In this document: positions 15,582 to 23,287 of the stretch, one piece after another
Layout: every line of letters begins with the position of its first letter
Numbering within the stretch: position 1 is the stretch's first letter
From: Streptomyces sp. JH14
GTDB taxonomy: Bacteria > Actinomycetota > Actinomycetes > Streptomycetales > Streptomycetaceae
Direction of reading: 5' to 3'
Length of the DNA stretch: 64,000 bases
Assembly (NCBI RefSeq): GCF_029428675.1
Contig: NZ_JAJNEL010000001.1
Span: 3,410,001 to 3,474,000 of the forward strand
Position numbers and translations under genes: made by a program
Notes under the pieces: generated by a model
Told to the model about the DNA's origin: nothing
Seen by the model: the letters and a program-made list of their open reading frames with translations, nothing else
Databases searched by the model: none

Positions 15582-17243
15582 TCACACCGGTGTGATGGGA
15601 CTGTGGGAGGGCTGTGAGTCGGTACGGACCGGCAGAACAGCAGGCCGCGCGGCAGGCACGACCGCCACCGGCACCGCCGGCAGATGGACGGCGAAGACCG
15701 TGCACCCCGGCACCGACCGCACCTCCACCCGGCCGCCGTGCGCGGTGACGACGGCCTGCACGATGGCGAGACCGAGCCCGGTGGAACCGGCGCTGCGCGA
15801 GCGCGACGCGTCGCCGCGCGCGAACCGTTCGAAGACGTGCGGCAGCAGCTGCGCCGGGATTCCCGGCCCGTCGTCCTGCACCTCCAGCGTCACCCACGGA
15901 TGCGCGGGTACGGTCCGCACGCGTGCGGTGACGGTGGTGCCGGGCGGGGTGTGCGTACGCGCATTGGCCAGCAGATTGACCAGCACCTGGTGGAGCCTGG
16001 TCGGATCGGCGTGCACGGTCGCGGGCTCGTCGGGCAGCTCCAGCCGCCAGTGGTGACCCCGTTGCCCGGCCGCCCGGGCATCGCTCACCGCATCGACGAC
16101 GATCGGCGACAGATCGGTGCTCTCGTACGAGAGCGGGCGCCCGGCATCGAGGCGGGCGAGGAGCAGCAGGTCCTCCACCATGCCCGTCATCCGCTCCGCC
16201 TCGGACTCGATCCGCCCCAGCGCGTGCCGGGTGTCGGGACCCGTCTCCTCGCGTCCGCGCCGGGTCAGTTCGGCGTAACCGCGGATCGAGGCCAGCGGCG
16301 TCCGCAGCTCATGGCTGGCGTCCGCGACGAACTGCCGTACCCGTATCTCGCTCTCCTGGCGCACCGCCAGCGCCGAACCGACATGCCCCAGCATCCGGTT
16401 GAGCGCCGCGCCCACCTGCCCGACCTCGGTCCGCGGATCCGCCTCGGCGTCCGGGACCCGTTCCAGGGGCGCCACCTCACCGCTGTGCAGCCGGAGCTCG
16501 GAGACCCGGGTGGCGGTCGCGGCGACCCGGCGCAGCGGCCGCAGCGCGACCCCGACCATGGCTGCCCCGGCGATTCCGGCGGCGATCAGCCCGGCCGCGG
16601 TGACGCAGACCTCGACGAGGATCAGGGTGGTGAGGGCGCGGCGCACCTCGGCGGCGGGAATGCCGACGAGGACGGTCGTCCCGTCCACCCCCTCGACGGC
16701 CTTCACGCGGTACGAGCCGAGTCCGGGCAGATCGACGCTCCGCACCCCGTCCCCGATCTCGACGTGCGCCGCCTCCAGCGCCTTCTCCTCCGCGCCCTTC
16801 AGCGGCCTCTCACCGGCCGCGGCGGTCTGCTCGAGGGCGGCGGAATTCTCCTGGACCACGCTCGACACGGTGATCGCACCGTCCACGGACACCGCACCGA
16901 GCGTGCCGAAGGGCTGCCCGCGGGCGTCGATGAAGGCCAGCGGATCGCCGTTCGGACCGCCACCGGGCATCGGCAGCTCCCCCGCGCCTCCACCCGCACC
17001 GTCAGCGCCGCCCGGCGGCTTCGAGGCGCGCATGGCGATGGAGCCCAGCTGGTCGTCGAGCTTGCCGTACATGTAGCTGTGGAAGGCGATGGTGGTCACC
17101 GAACCGATCACCGAGGCCACCACGGCGATCAGCGTCACCGCGGACACCACCAGCCGGGTCCGCAGCGTCCACGGCCCCCGTCCCCACCGCGCTCCGCGCC
17201 GTCGCACCCCACGGCTCACCGGGCTGTTCACCGCGCTATTCAC
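15582..17243 (-). CDS. Two-component sensor histidine kinase
   Basis: A 553-residue membrane kinase. One helix near residues 30-52 and a second near 208-232 flank an extracellular sensor region of about 150 residues. HAMP follows, then the DHp helix with the phospho-acceptor His (DASHELRTPLASIRGYAEL, about residue 311), then the ATPase domain (N box LVNLLANARTH, G1 DDGPGIP, G2 GSTGLGLAIV). The C-terminus is an Ala/Val/Pro-rich tail. The start overlaps the response regulator gene by 8 bp, so the pair is co-translated. The signal is not known; the linked glycosyltransferases suggest a cell-envelope cue. Confidence 0.93.
   Translation of the reverse strand: MNSAVNSPVSRGVRRRGARWGRGPWTLRTRLVVSAVTLIAVVASVIGSVTTIAFHSYMYGKLDDQLGSIAMRASKPPGGADGAGGGAGELPMPGGGPNGDPLAFIDARGQPFGTLGAVSVDGAITVSSVVQENSAALEQTAAAGERPLKGAEEKALEAAHVEIGDGVRSVDLPGLGSYRVKAVEGVDGTTVLVGIPAAEVRRALTTLILVEVCVTAAGLIAAGIAGAAMVGVALRPLRRVAATATRVSELRLHSGEVAPLERVPDAEADPRTEVGQVGAALNRMLGHVGSALAVRQESEIRVRQFVADASHELRTPLASIRGYAELTRRGREETGPDTRHALGRIESEAERMTGMVEDLLLLARLDAGRPLSYESTDLSPIVVDAVSDARAAGQRGHHWRLELPDEPATVHADPTRLHQVLVNLLANARTHTPPGTTVTARVRTVPAHPWVTLEVQDDGPGIPAQLLPHVFERFARGDASRSRSAGSTGLGLAIVQAVVTAHGGRVEVRSVPGCTVFAVHLPAVPVAVVPAARPAVLPVRTDSQPSHSPITPV
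15601..15618 (-). promoter_or_regulatory. Candidate response-regulator site before the glycosyltransferase genes
   Basis: On the plus strand CTGTG-GGAGGG-CTGTG (15601-15616), that is CACAG-N6-CACAG in the direction of transcription, gives two half-sites with the 11-bp spacing typical of OmpR/PhoB-type regulators. It lies inside the 3' end of the kinase gene, 46 bp before the glycosyltransferase start. A perfect palindrome TCACACCGGTGTGA (15582-15595) follows at the kinase stop codon. Confidence 0.45.
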
Positions 17244-17973
17244 CGGGCTTGATGAGATACCCGGCCCCGCGCCGGGTGTGGATCATCGGCGTCCGTCCGG
17301 CGTCGATCTTCTTGCGCAGATACGAGATGTACAGCTCGACGACGTTCGCCTGTCCGCCGAAGTCGTAGTTCCACACGCGGTCCAGGATCTGCGCCTTGCT
17401 CAGCACCCGGCGCGGATTGCGCATCAGGAAACGCAGCAGCTCGAACTCGGTCGCGGTGAGGTGGATGGAGGTCGTCCCCCGGCTCACCTCATGACTGTCC
17501 TCGTCGAGCACCAGGTCCCCGACGACGAGCGTCGACTCGCTCCGTACCGCCGCCGTCCCGGACCGCCGGATCAGCCCGCGCAGCCGCGCCACGACCTCTT
17601 CCAGGCTGAACGGCTTGGTCACATAGTCGTCGCCGCCCGCCGTGAGCCCGGCGATCCGGTCCTCCACCGAGTCGCGCGCGGTCAGGAACAGCACGGGAAC
17701 CTCGGAGAGTTCCCGTCGCAGCTTGCCGAGCACCGAGAGCCCGTCGGTGTCGGGCAGCATCACGTCGAGGATCACCGCGTCGGGCCGGAATTCGCGCGCC
17801 ATCCGGACGGCGCCCGCCCCGTCCCCGGCGCTGCGCACCTCCCAGCCCTCGTAGCGCAGGGCCATGGAGAGCAGCTCGGCGAGCGGTGCCTCGTCGTCCA
17901 CGACCAGCACGCGGACGGGATTGCGGTCCGGCCTCAGCAGTTCGGTACGCCCCTGGGGCGTGGTCGTCGTCAT
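17236..17973 (-). CDS. OmpR/PhoB-family response regulator
   Basis: A 245-residue regulator. The receiver spans about residues 20-135: VLVVDDEAPL (acid pair), VILDVMLPDTDG (phospho-acceptor Asp), FLTARDS (Thr) and VTKPFSLEE (Lys) are all intact. The C-terminal winged helix (HLTATEFELLRFLMRNPRRVLS, then VELYISYLRKKID) binds DNA. It overlaps the kinase gene by 8 bp and leads the leftward unit regulator-kinase-GT2/GtrA-GT39. Repeated CTCAG/CACAG half-sites upstream of it point to autoregulation. Confidence 0.95.
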   Translation of the reverse strand: MTTTTPQGRTELLRPDRNPVRVLVVDDEAPLAELLSMALRYEGWEVRSAGDGAGAVRMAREFRPDAVILDVMLPDTDGLSVLGKLRRELSEVPVLFLTARDSVEDRIAGLTAGGDDYVTKPFSLEEVVARLRGLIRRSGTAAVRSESTLVVGDLVLDEDSHEVSRGTTSIHLTATEFELLRFLMRNPRRVLSKAQILDRVWNYDFGGQANVVELYISYLRKKIDAGRTPMIHTRRGAGYLIKPGE

Positions 17974-17982
17974 GCCTCAACC

Positions 17983-18033
17983 CTGTGGGACGCCTCTGAG
18001 AGGTCCCTTTCCCGATTCTGTGAATTCCCTGAG
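17983..18033 (-). promoter_or_regulatory. Candidate autoregulatory repeats upstream of the response regulator
   Basis: In the direction of transcription CTCAG-N6-CACAG (plus-strand 18018-18033) and CTCAG-N8-CACAG (plus-strand 17983-18000) lie 10-60 bp before the regulator start. The first has the same 11-bp half-site spacing as the site before the glycosyltransferase gene. Inferred to bind the OmpR-type regulator. Confidence 0.45.
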
Positions 18034-18051
18034 AAACCGGGAGGCGCCGGC

Positions 18052-18933
18052 TCAGGGCCCGTCGAACAGCGCGTGCGCGTTCCCGTGGCAGACCGCCCGC
18101 AACCACGCGTCCCCCAACTCCAGCCGCTCCAGCGCGTGCAGCTGATGCGCGTACGGATACGGGATGTTCGGGAAGTCCGTCCCCAGCAGGATCCGGTCCC
18201 CGAGGTCGGCGAGCCGCCCCCGCTCCGCCACCGGGAACGGCGAGAGGTCCTCCGAGAAGTCCGTGAACGCCATCGTCGTGTCGAGCCGCACCTCGGGGTA
18301 CTGCTGCGCCAGCGCCAGGAACTCCGCGTACTCGGGCATCCCCATGTGCGCCACCACCAGCCGCAGCCGCGGATGGCGGGCGAGCAGCCGGCCGATCGGC
18401 TCGGGCCCGGTGTACTTGCCGGGTGCGGGACCGGAACCGCAGTGCATCACGACCGGCACCGCCGCCTCCGCCAACAGCCCCCAGACCGGTTCGAGCAGCG
18501 GATCGTTCGCGTCGTAGGCCCCGACCTGGAGGTGCGACTTGAAGACCCGCGCCCCCGCCTCGAGCGCCTCGCGGACGTAACGCTCCACGCCCTCCTCGGG
18601 GAAGAGCGTCGCGGTGTGCAGGCAGTCGGGCACCCGCTGCGCGAAGTCGGCCGCCCAGCCGTTGAGCCAGGCCGCCATGCCCGCCTTGTGCGGGTAGAGC
18701 ATCGAGGTGAACCGCCGCACGCCGAAGGACCGGAGCAGCGCGAGCCGTTCGTCCTCGTCGTGCCGGTAGGCGATCGGCCACTCCATGCCGGTCAGCGGGC
18801 CGGCCGAGTCGAAGTACGCCCACACCTTGCGGAGCACCTGCTCCGGCATGAAGTGCGTATGGACGTCGATCAGCCCCGGCAGCCCGAGCCGCTCCCAGAA
18901 CCGCACCACGTCATCGCTGCCGTTGTCCACCAC
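18052..18933 (-). CDS. Amidohydrolase-2 family metal-dependent hydrolase
   Basis: A 293-residue TIM-barrel hydrolase. Metal-ligand motifs are LIDVHTHFMPE near the N-terminus, VVMHCGSG, LVVAHMGMPEY and LLGTDFPNIPY. This subgroup includes decarboxylases (ACMSD-like) and lactonases acting on small carboxylated substrates; the reaction cannot be fixed from sequence. GTG 18933 is preceded by GAGGAG, which decides the start. It lies 60-80 bp upstream of the response regulator promoter and reads in the same direction, but appears to be a separate unit. Confidence 0.85.
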   Translation of the reverse strand: MVDNGSDDVVRFWERLGLPGLIDVHTHFMPEQVLRKVWAYFDSAGPLTGMEWPIAYRHDEDERLALLRSFGVRRFTSMLYPHKAGMAAWLNGWAADFAQRVPDCLHTATLFPEEGVERYVREALEAGARVFKSHLQVGAYDANDPLLEPVWGLLAEAAVPVVMHCGSGPAPGKYTGPEPIGRLLARHPRLRLVVAHMGMPEYAEFLALAQQYPEVRLDTTMAFTDFSEDLSPFPVAERGRLADLGDRILLGTDFPNIPYPYAHQLHALERLELGDAWLRAVCHGNAHALFDGP

Positions 18934-18970
18934 GCACTCCTCGTCCGCCCCGGGCCGACCACCGACGATC

Positions 18971-19867
18971 TCAGAACAGCCCGTCCTGCACGCCGCCGCC
19001 CCCGATGTCGGCCGTCGGCACGGTCACCCCCGACCGCGCATCGGCCCCGGCCAGCTCCCAGCCGGTGATCAGCCGGGTGTCCAGCACGACCACCCGGTCC
19101 GCACCCGCGAGATGCAGATCGGGCCCGGCGGCCGCGACCAGCCGCCCCGCGACCACCCCGTCGGCCACCAGCTCGGTCACCGCCCGCGCCACCTCGACCG
19201 CCCCGTCGAGCCCGAACAGCCCCGTGTGGTCGACGGGCTCGAACGGCAGCCGCTCCAGAGACCGCGGCCACCCGCCGCCCTCGCCCTCCAGCGCCGCCGC
19301 CCGCCCGTACAGCCCCTCGACCTCCGCCACCCGCTCGGTGGCCCCGGGCAGCGCGGCGCGCACCGCACGCTTGCGTGCGTAAGGGATCCGGTCCGGCACC
19401 CCCAGCGCCGAACGCAGCAGCTCCTCGGTCCGCCGCGCCGCCATCAACGGCCCGCGCCCCAGCCAGCTGAAGACCACGGCGCCCTGCTCCCGCAGCCGCG
19501 CCGCACCCCGCTCCTCGGCGGTGATCCCGACCTTCACCATCCCGGGCCCGAACCAGGCGAGATAGACGCGGTACGTCCGCGGGTCGTCGGCGATCGTGTC
19601 GGCGGCCACCGAGTGCGCCCGGTCCAGCCGCGCGCACTCCGGGCACCGCGCCCCGGTACTCCGCCCGGACACCACGGCCCCCAGCGGACACACGTTCCCC
19701 CGCGCACCCACGCAGTGCCGCTCGCCCCCTGCGCGGAAACCGAGTTCCGCCCCGTACGCGAGCACGCTCGTCCGCACCGAACCGGCGCCGCCCGCCCGCC
19801 CGTCCTTGCGCCAGCCCAGGACCGGCCCCTCCTGGGGCCATCGCAGCCCGGTGCAGTGCCAACCCAT
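18971..19867 (-). CDS. DUF2797-family protein
   Basis: A 298-residue protein. Conserved Cys motifs (CVGARGNVCPLG, CPECARLDRAHS) suggest a zinc site. They are followed by YRVYLAWFGPGMVKVGIT then EERGAARLREQGA, which resembles the GIY-YIG nuclease fold in spacing but lacks a clear catalytic set. The family is widespread in actinobacteria and its function is unknown to me. ATG 19867 was chosen because the frame upstream has no family-like sequence. The gene ends 37 bp before the amidohydrolase start and may share its transcript. Confidence 0.75.
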   Translation of the reverse strand: MGWHCTGLRWPQEGPVLGWRKDGRAGGAGSVRTSVLAYGAELGFRAGGERHCVGARGNVCPLGAVVSGRSTGARCPECARLDRAHSVAADTIADDPRTYRVYLAWFGPGMVKVGITAEERGAARLREQGAVVFSWLGRGPLMAARRTEELLRSALGVPDRIPYARKRAVRAALPGATERVAEVEGLYGRAAALEGEGGGWPRSLERLPFEPVDHTGLFGLDGAVEVARAVTELVADGVVAGRLVAAAGPDLHLAGADRVVVLDTRLITGWELAGADARSGVTVPTADIGGGGVQDGLF

Positions 19868-19965
19868 ACGTGTGAGCGTAACGAGGCCCGTACCGCAGCC
19901 GTACGGATCTTTCCGATCCAGGGAGAACACCCGGAACACCCGGCGCAACCGGAACCGGGAAACGC

Positions 19966-19995
19966 GAAAGGCCCCCGGGTCTCCGGGGGCCTTTC
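19966..19995 (-). terminator. Terminator beyond attL (original tRNA-Arg terminator)
   Basis: GAAAGGCCCCCGG (19966-19978) pairs perfectly with CCGGGGGCCTTTC (19983-19995) over a 4-nt loop. It lies just outside attL, exactly where the terminator of the leftward tRNA-Arg gene would have been before the element inserted. Confidence 0.7.
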
Positions 19996-20000
19996 GGCTG

Positions 20001-20044
20001 GTGCACTCGGCAGGATTCGAACCTGCAACCTTCTGATCCGTAGT
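20001..20044 (-). other. attL (truncated tRNA-Arg 3' end)
   Basis: The 44 bases match the T-arm, variable and anticodon-arm 3' half of the tRNA-Arg gene at 30794-30866, then diverge (left continues TCTATG, right CAGATG). It is a remnant left by site-specific integration and cannot encode a tRNA. Confidence 0.9.
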
Positions 20045-20125
20045 TCTATGTAGATCGGTCGGTGAGGGTCGGACCAGTCGCGCTACGGCCTTACGGGGTC
20101 ATCGCCGGCCGGGGCCAGTTGGTGT

Positions 20126-20149
20126 GGTTGCTGTACTTCGCTGCTGTAC
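20126..20149. repeat. Left integrase arm-type repeat
   Basis: A 24-bp sequence starting GGTTGCTGTACTTCG that recurs at 30720-30743 with one difference (23 of 24). Each copy itself contains TGCTGTAC twice. The two copies flank the att core on either side when the element is circular, as integrase arm-binding sites do. The rest of 20045-20350 holds no gene I would support. Confidence 0.65.
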
Positions 20150-20350
20150 CGCCACAGGCCTTGTCGGCCGACCACGGCTTGGTAGGCGCTGGCGAAGTTG
20201 TGGCATTCCACGGCGCGGTCACCCTCTCAGCGATCCGGCTGTGGCTGCGAGGGTGACCCGTCGGACAGTACGTAGTAGGTTTCCTGCCCCGCCCGATTCC
20301 CGGGGGCTGGGCAGGACTGTCCGAGTGGACACGACGAAAGAACCGGCTCG

Positions 20351-20878
20351 GTGGCGAGGATCAGAAGAATCCCCAAGGTGGTGTGGGCCATCGCAGGACA
20401 GGCAGGGCTGGTGGCACTGCAGGTGGTGTTGCTCCAGGAGCAGGCGGCCGTGACTGGCTCGTGGCTGACGTGCCTGATCCCGCTGGCTCCCACGTTGTTC
20501 GCCCAGTACATGATTTGGCGGCTGTTCCTGAACCCATACGTATCGTTCGGGCAGGATCGCTTCCGCGTGAACAATCTGTTCACGCACTACCTCGTCCCCT
20601 ACCACTCGATCACGGCGCTGGAGGGGCGGACTGCCCTCACTCTTGTCGTGTCGGGATACGGTCGCCTTCCGGTGGCTGCACTCGACGCCGCTCCTCTGAC
20701 GGGCAAGGCCAAGCGGGACGCCGTCGCGCAGGAGCTGCTGCGTCGCCGCGACGCCGCCGTGCCAAGGGCTGGACATGGCTTCGAGAAGCGCAGCACGATC
20801 GGGCTCCCGGAGTGGCTCGGACCTGTCACTTCCCTCGCGCTCTTGCTTGTGGGCAGCTTCGCGTCGAGCTTCGGATAA
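20351..20878 (+). CDS. Small membrane protein with PH-like region
   Basis: A 175-residue protein from GTG 20351. Two hydrophobic helices occupy the first 60 residues (VVWAIAGQAGLVALQVVLL, then WLTCLIPLAPTLFAQYMIW), followed by a soluble region that resembles a bacterial PH-like domain (FGQDRFRVNNLFTHYLVPYHSI, GRTALTLVVSGYGRLPVAAL), and a last hydrophobic segment. It is the first gene inside attL and is probably cargo rather than part of the transfer machinery. No ribosome binding site of note; function unknown. Confidence 0.6.
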   Translation: MARIRRIPKVVWAIAGQAGLVALQVVLLQEQAAVTGSWLTCLIPLAPTLFAQYMIWRLFLNPYVSFGQDRFRVNNLFTHYLVPYHSITALEGRTALTLVVSGYGRLPVAALDAAPLTGKAKRDAVAQELLRRRDAAVPRAGHGFEKRSTIGLPEWLGPVTSLALLLVGSFASSFG

Positions 20879-20964
20879 CGCGGTCCGCTTCTAGGCGCTA
20901 CAGGCGCTCTAGGAGCACGGCCTGGCGCCATGGCTGATGCCCCCAGTACCCGCTACTCGCCCCA

Positions 20965-21114
20965 GCTCCCATCCCGTCCGCCGTCGACCCACACACCGTG
21001 GAGCGGGCGTGGTTCATGGCGTCCAGGTGGAGCGCGCCACTGTACGAACGACCTGGACGCCATGGGCCGCGTCTGCTCGGCTCTGCCTGGGTCGATGGTG
21101 GACGGGATGGGAGC
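20965..21114. repeat. 150-nt imperfect palindrome within the AICE
   Basis: Two 64-nt arms (20965-21028 and 21051-21114) are inverted repeats of equal length around a 22-nt loop. Outer ends pair over GCTCCCATCCCGTCC and the inner ends pair perfectly over CATGGCGTCCAGGT; most mismatches lie in the middle. No convincing ORF covers it. It could be a replication origin structure (single-strand origin of a rolling-circle element), a structured RNA, or the scar of a palindromic mobile element. Confidence 0.75.
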
Positions 21115-21477
21115 CCACAACGCTCACCACGATCCGGCCGGCACCCGCGAACGGCGCCCCGTCCATCCCGGAGTCTGAGCGCCCCCGCCGGAGGCATGTT
21201 CTTGACCCGCGGATGAGTTCTCGCTTTAGCCCGCAGCATGTAGCGCGCCGCCTGGCGCGGCCAGCCGGGGCGAAGACAGAGGCAGGCCGCGCCGCTGAGG
21301 CGGCGCGCCCGCGCCGTGCGCGGGTCTTGATGAGGTAGAGAAACCTGTAACAACTGCCGTCCCTCGTAAGGTGCCCGGCCCTGGTAGATGCTTGGCACTT
21401 CGATCCCAGCTGATGGTTGACGATGGCCGATGCGCGGATCTTGGATGTTGGGATAGGGCCTGGTGGAGGTGCGGGGG
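21115..21477. other. Non-coding stretch before the NUDIX gene
   Basis: No gene is supported. It contains a GC-rich local palindrome, GGCCGCGCC-GCTGA-GGCGGCGCGCC, around 21284-21310, and then the leader of the NUDIX gene. With the palindrome on its left it makes about 600 bp of non-coding but structured DNA, unusual inside a compact AICE. Confidence 0.5.
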
Positions 21478-21945
21478 ATGAGTTTTCGGCTGGCGGCGTA
21501 CGCCGTGTGCATTGAGGACGGGCGTGTGCTGCTCGCCTGTCATGTGCCACCGAAGGGCGAGAGCAACTGGACTCTTCCGGGTGGTCGGGTCGAGCACGGG
21601 GAGGATCCGTTCGATGCGGTGATCCGTGAGGTCGCCGAGGAGACCGGCTGCGACGCGGTGGTCGAACGCCTGCTGGGCGTGGACTCGAGGGTGATCCCCA
21701 TGGCCATCGCGCGTGCGGGAGTCGAGCACCAGAACGTCGGCATCTTCTACCGGGTCCGCATCACTGGCGGCCAACTGCGGCCTGAGCCGAACGGCGAAAT
21801 CGCCGAGTCGGTCTGGACTTCGATCCCCGATGTTGCTTGCCTGCGCCGGTCATCGCTGGTCGACGTCGGCCTCGCCCTGGCGCAGTCCGTTCCAGCGACC
21901 GGTCACGTCGCGTCCGTTCCGGTCGGTGGCCTGATCCAGCACTGA
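21478..21945 (+). CDS. NUDIX hydrolase
   Basis: A 155-residue NUDIX enzyme; such enzymes hydrolyse nucleoside diphosphates linked to another moiety. The box is complete: GGRVEHGEDPFDAVIREV followed by AEETG fits G-x5-E-x7-R-E-U-x-E-E-x-G-U. ATG 21478 follows GGAGG at good spacing; a GTG 15 bases earlier is in frame. NUDIX proteins are frequent passengers of pSAM2-type AICEs, often beside the GntR-type repressor, and a link to element regulation has been proposed there. No closer substrate call is possible. Confidence 0.88.
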   Translation: MSFRLAAYAVCIEDGRVLLACHVPPKGESNWTLPGGRVEHGEDPFDAVIREVAEETGCDAVVERLLGVDSRVIPMAIARAGVEHQNVGIFYRVRITGGQLRPEPNGEIAESVWTSIPDVACLRRSSLVDVGLALAQSVPATGHVASVPVGGLIQH

Positions 21946-22190
21946 GGCGCCACCCACATCTGCCTTCCCTCTCCACCGTTCTCTGGCTCACATGATCGGT
22001 AGGACAGGCTAGAGGTTGCCCCGTAACCCCGCGTCGGTTAGGAGGCAGAGGAGCAGCGCACAGGGGAGGCTTCGGCCACTCACCGCCGATCTCGTGACTG
22101 CACTGGTCGCGGACCTCTACGATCACGCAAGCCGCGGCAGTCAAAGCCGGCGTACTGGCGCACGAACTTGAGGTCTAGGGGGTTGGGCCG

Positions 22191-22625
22191 GTGGCCCAGA
22201 GGAGAATGATCATTCGCGTCCGTCAACTCATTTCGAAAAGTACGGTGGCGCTTATGGTGACCATGGCCGTAGCCGGTTGCGGAAATAACCTCGACGACGT
22301 GAGTGGGGTGACGAAGAGTGAACTTTCAGGTGTCTGGCAGGGCGAGAATGGCTCTTCTCTTACCCTGAAAGAGAACATGACATTCACAGCGAAGCGCCTG
22401 AACACCTCCTATACGGAGGGTTCCGGCGTCAAGGTCATCGCAGAGGAGGTGGTAGAAGGGGCGGGAGAATGGTTTTCAGGGGACTACAGCTCTGCGACAA
22501 CGGTGGACCTGCACTTCACCCGCGGAGGTGGGGCGACCTTGACAGCGGCATCACTCAATGGCGATACGGTGCTCTGGGCGTGGGTCGGCGACGGAGATGC
22601 GGCAATTCTCAGAAAGAAGGACTGA
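22191..22625 (+). CDS. Small putative lipoprotein
   Basis: A 144-residue protein from GTG 22191 (or ATG 22206, which has GGAG immediately before it). A hydrophobic N-terminal segment ends in the lipobox VAGC, followed by GNNLDDVSGVTKSELSGVW and a mature region with alternating polar/hydrophobic strands (SGVWQGENGSSLTL), reminiscent of small lipocalin-like lipoproteins. Codons here use more A/T than neighbouring genes. It is AICE cargo; a surface role such as entry exclusion is conceivable but unsupported. Confidence 0.7.
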   Translation: MAQRRMIIRVRQLISKSTVALMVTMAVAGCGNNLDDVSGVTKSELSGVWQGENGSSLTLKENMTFTAKRLNTSYTEGSGVKVIAEEVVEGAGEWFSGDYSSATTVDLHFTRGGGATLTAASLNGDTVLWAWVGDGDAAILRKKD

Positions 22626-22751
22626 CACACTGAGGCCTCTCATCCCTGGTGCGTAGTTATGGTTTGGCACTCTTGATTTATTGAAGGTCCGCGGATCCCT
22701 ACCCATATGTTGCGGTAGTCGGTCGAGGCAGATTGAAGTCGACTTAGCCTG

Positions 22752-23261
22752 TCAGGCGGGGGCGACGAAGCAAACGGCGTCGATCTGCCCACCCCCGAAG
22801 GTATGTACGGCCTCGCCGATTCTCTGCCATCCCAAACGTTCGTAGAGGCGGATGGCCGCAACATCCTTCTTCATGACGTCCAGTACGAGGCGGATACGGT
22901 TTTCGCGCGTGTACTCCATGGCGGCCCTCATGAGGCCTTCGCCGACGGACGCCTTGCGGGCCTCGCGCGCTACGAACAGTCGCGCCAACACTGCGATGGC
23001 AGAGGAGTCATCTCCACTTCTCTCTTGCCACATGTGTGCGGCTTCGTCTCCTGGCTGAGGGCGGTTGACCACCACGTGCCCGACTACACGGCCGTCCAAC
23101 TCGGCGACCCATGCGGCCAACAGGCCTGCCGGAGTGAGCCACTTTTCCGGCTCTGCCACCCCTTCAACGGGATATCCGTCGGACTCGTGCACGGCGCTGA
23201 GTACTTTCGCCGCTTCGAAAATGTCGCCCTGACTACGCCGGCGAACGAAAGCGCTCGACAT
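22752..23261 (-). CDS. GNAT-family N-acetyltransferase
   Basis: A 169-residue acetyltransferase. ELDGRVVGHVVVNR, LARLFVAREARKASVGEGLM (acetyl-CoA loop region) and LDVMKKDVAAIRLYERLGW (motif B) are typical of GNAT. AGGAAGG lies seven bases before ATG 23261. The phosphate-binding loop reads RKASVGEGL rather than the textbook R/Q-x-x-G-x-G/A. It is transcribed with or just before the repressor gene, ending 0.1 kb after the lipoprotein gene. Substrate unknown; antibiotic or small-molecule acetylation is possible. Confidence 0.85.
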   Translation of the reverse strand: MSSAFVRRRSQGDIFEAAKVLSAVHESDGYPVEGVAEPEKWLTPAGLLAAWVAELDGRVVGHVVVNRPQPGDEAAHMWQERSGDDSSAIAVLARLFVAREARKASVGEGLMRAAMEYTRENRIRLVLDVMKKDVAAIRLYERLGWQRIGEAVHTFGGGQIDAVCFVAPA

Positions 23262-23287
23262 GAAGCAACCTTCCTGTGGCTGGGAAA

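Noticed and set aside
20001..20044. A second tRNA-Arg gene at the left end of the integrative element
   Set aside because: Only the 3' 44 bases match; the anticodon-stem 5' strand, D arm and 5' acceptor are missing, so it is attL.
20062..20256. Short ORF just inside attL
   Set aside because: It runs over att-flanking repeats, has no ribosome binding site and no recognisable protein features.
22000..22190. Short Leu/Ala/Arg-rich reading frame before the AICE lipoprotein
   Set aside because: Too short, no family resemblance and no start signal; left as non-coding.
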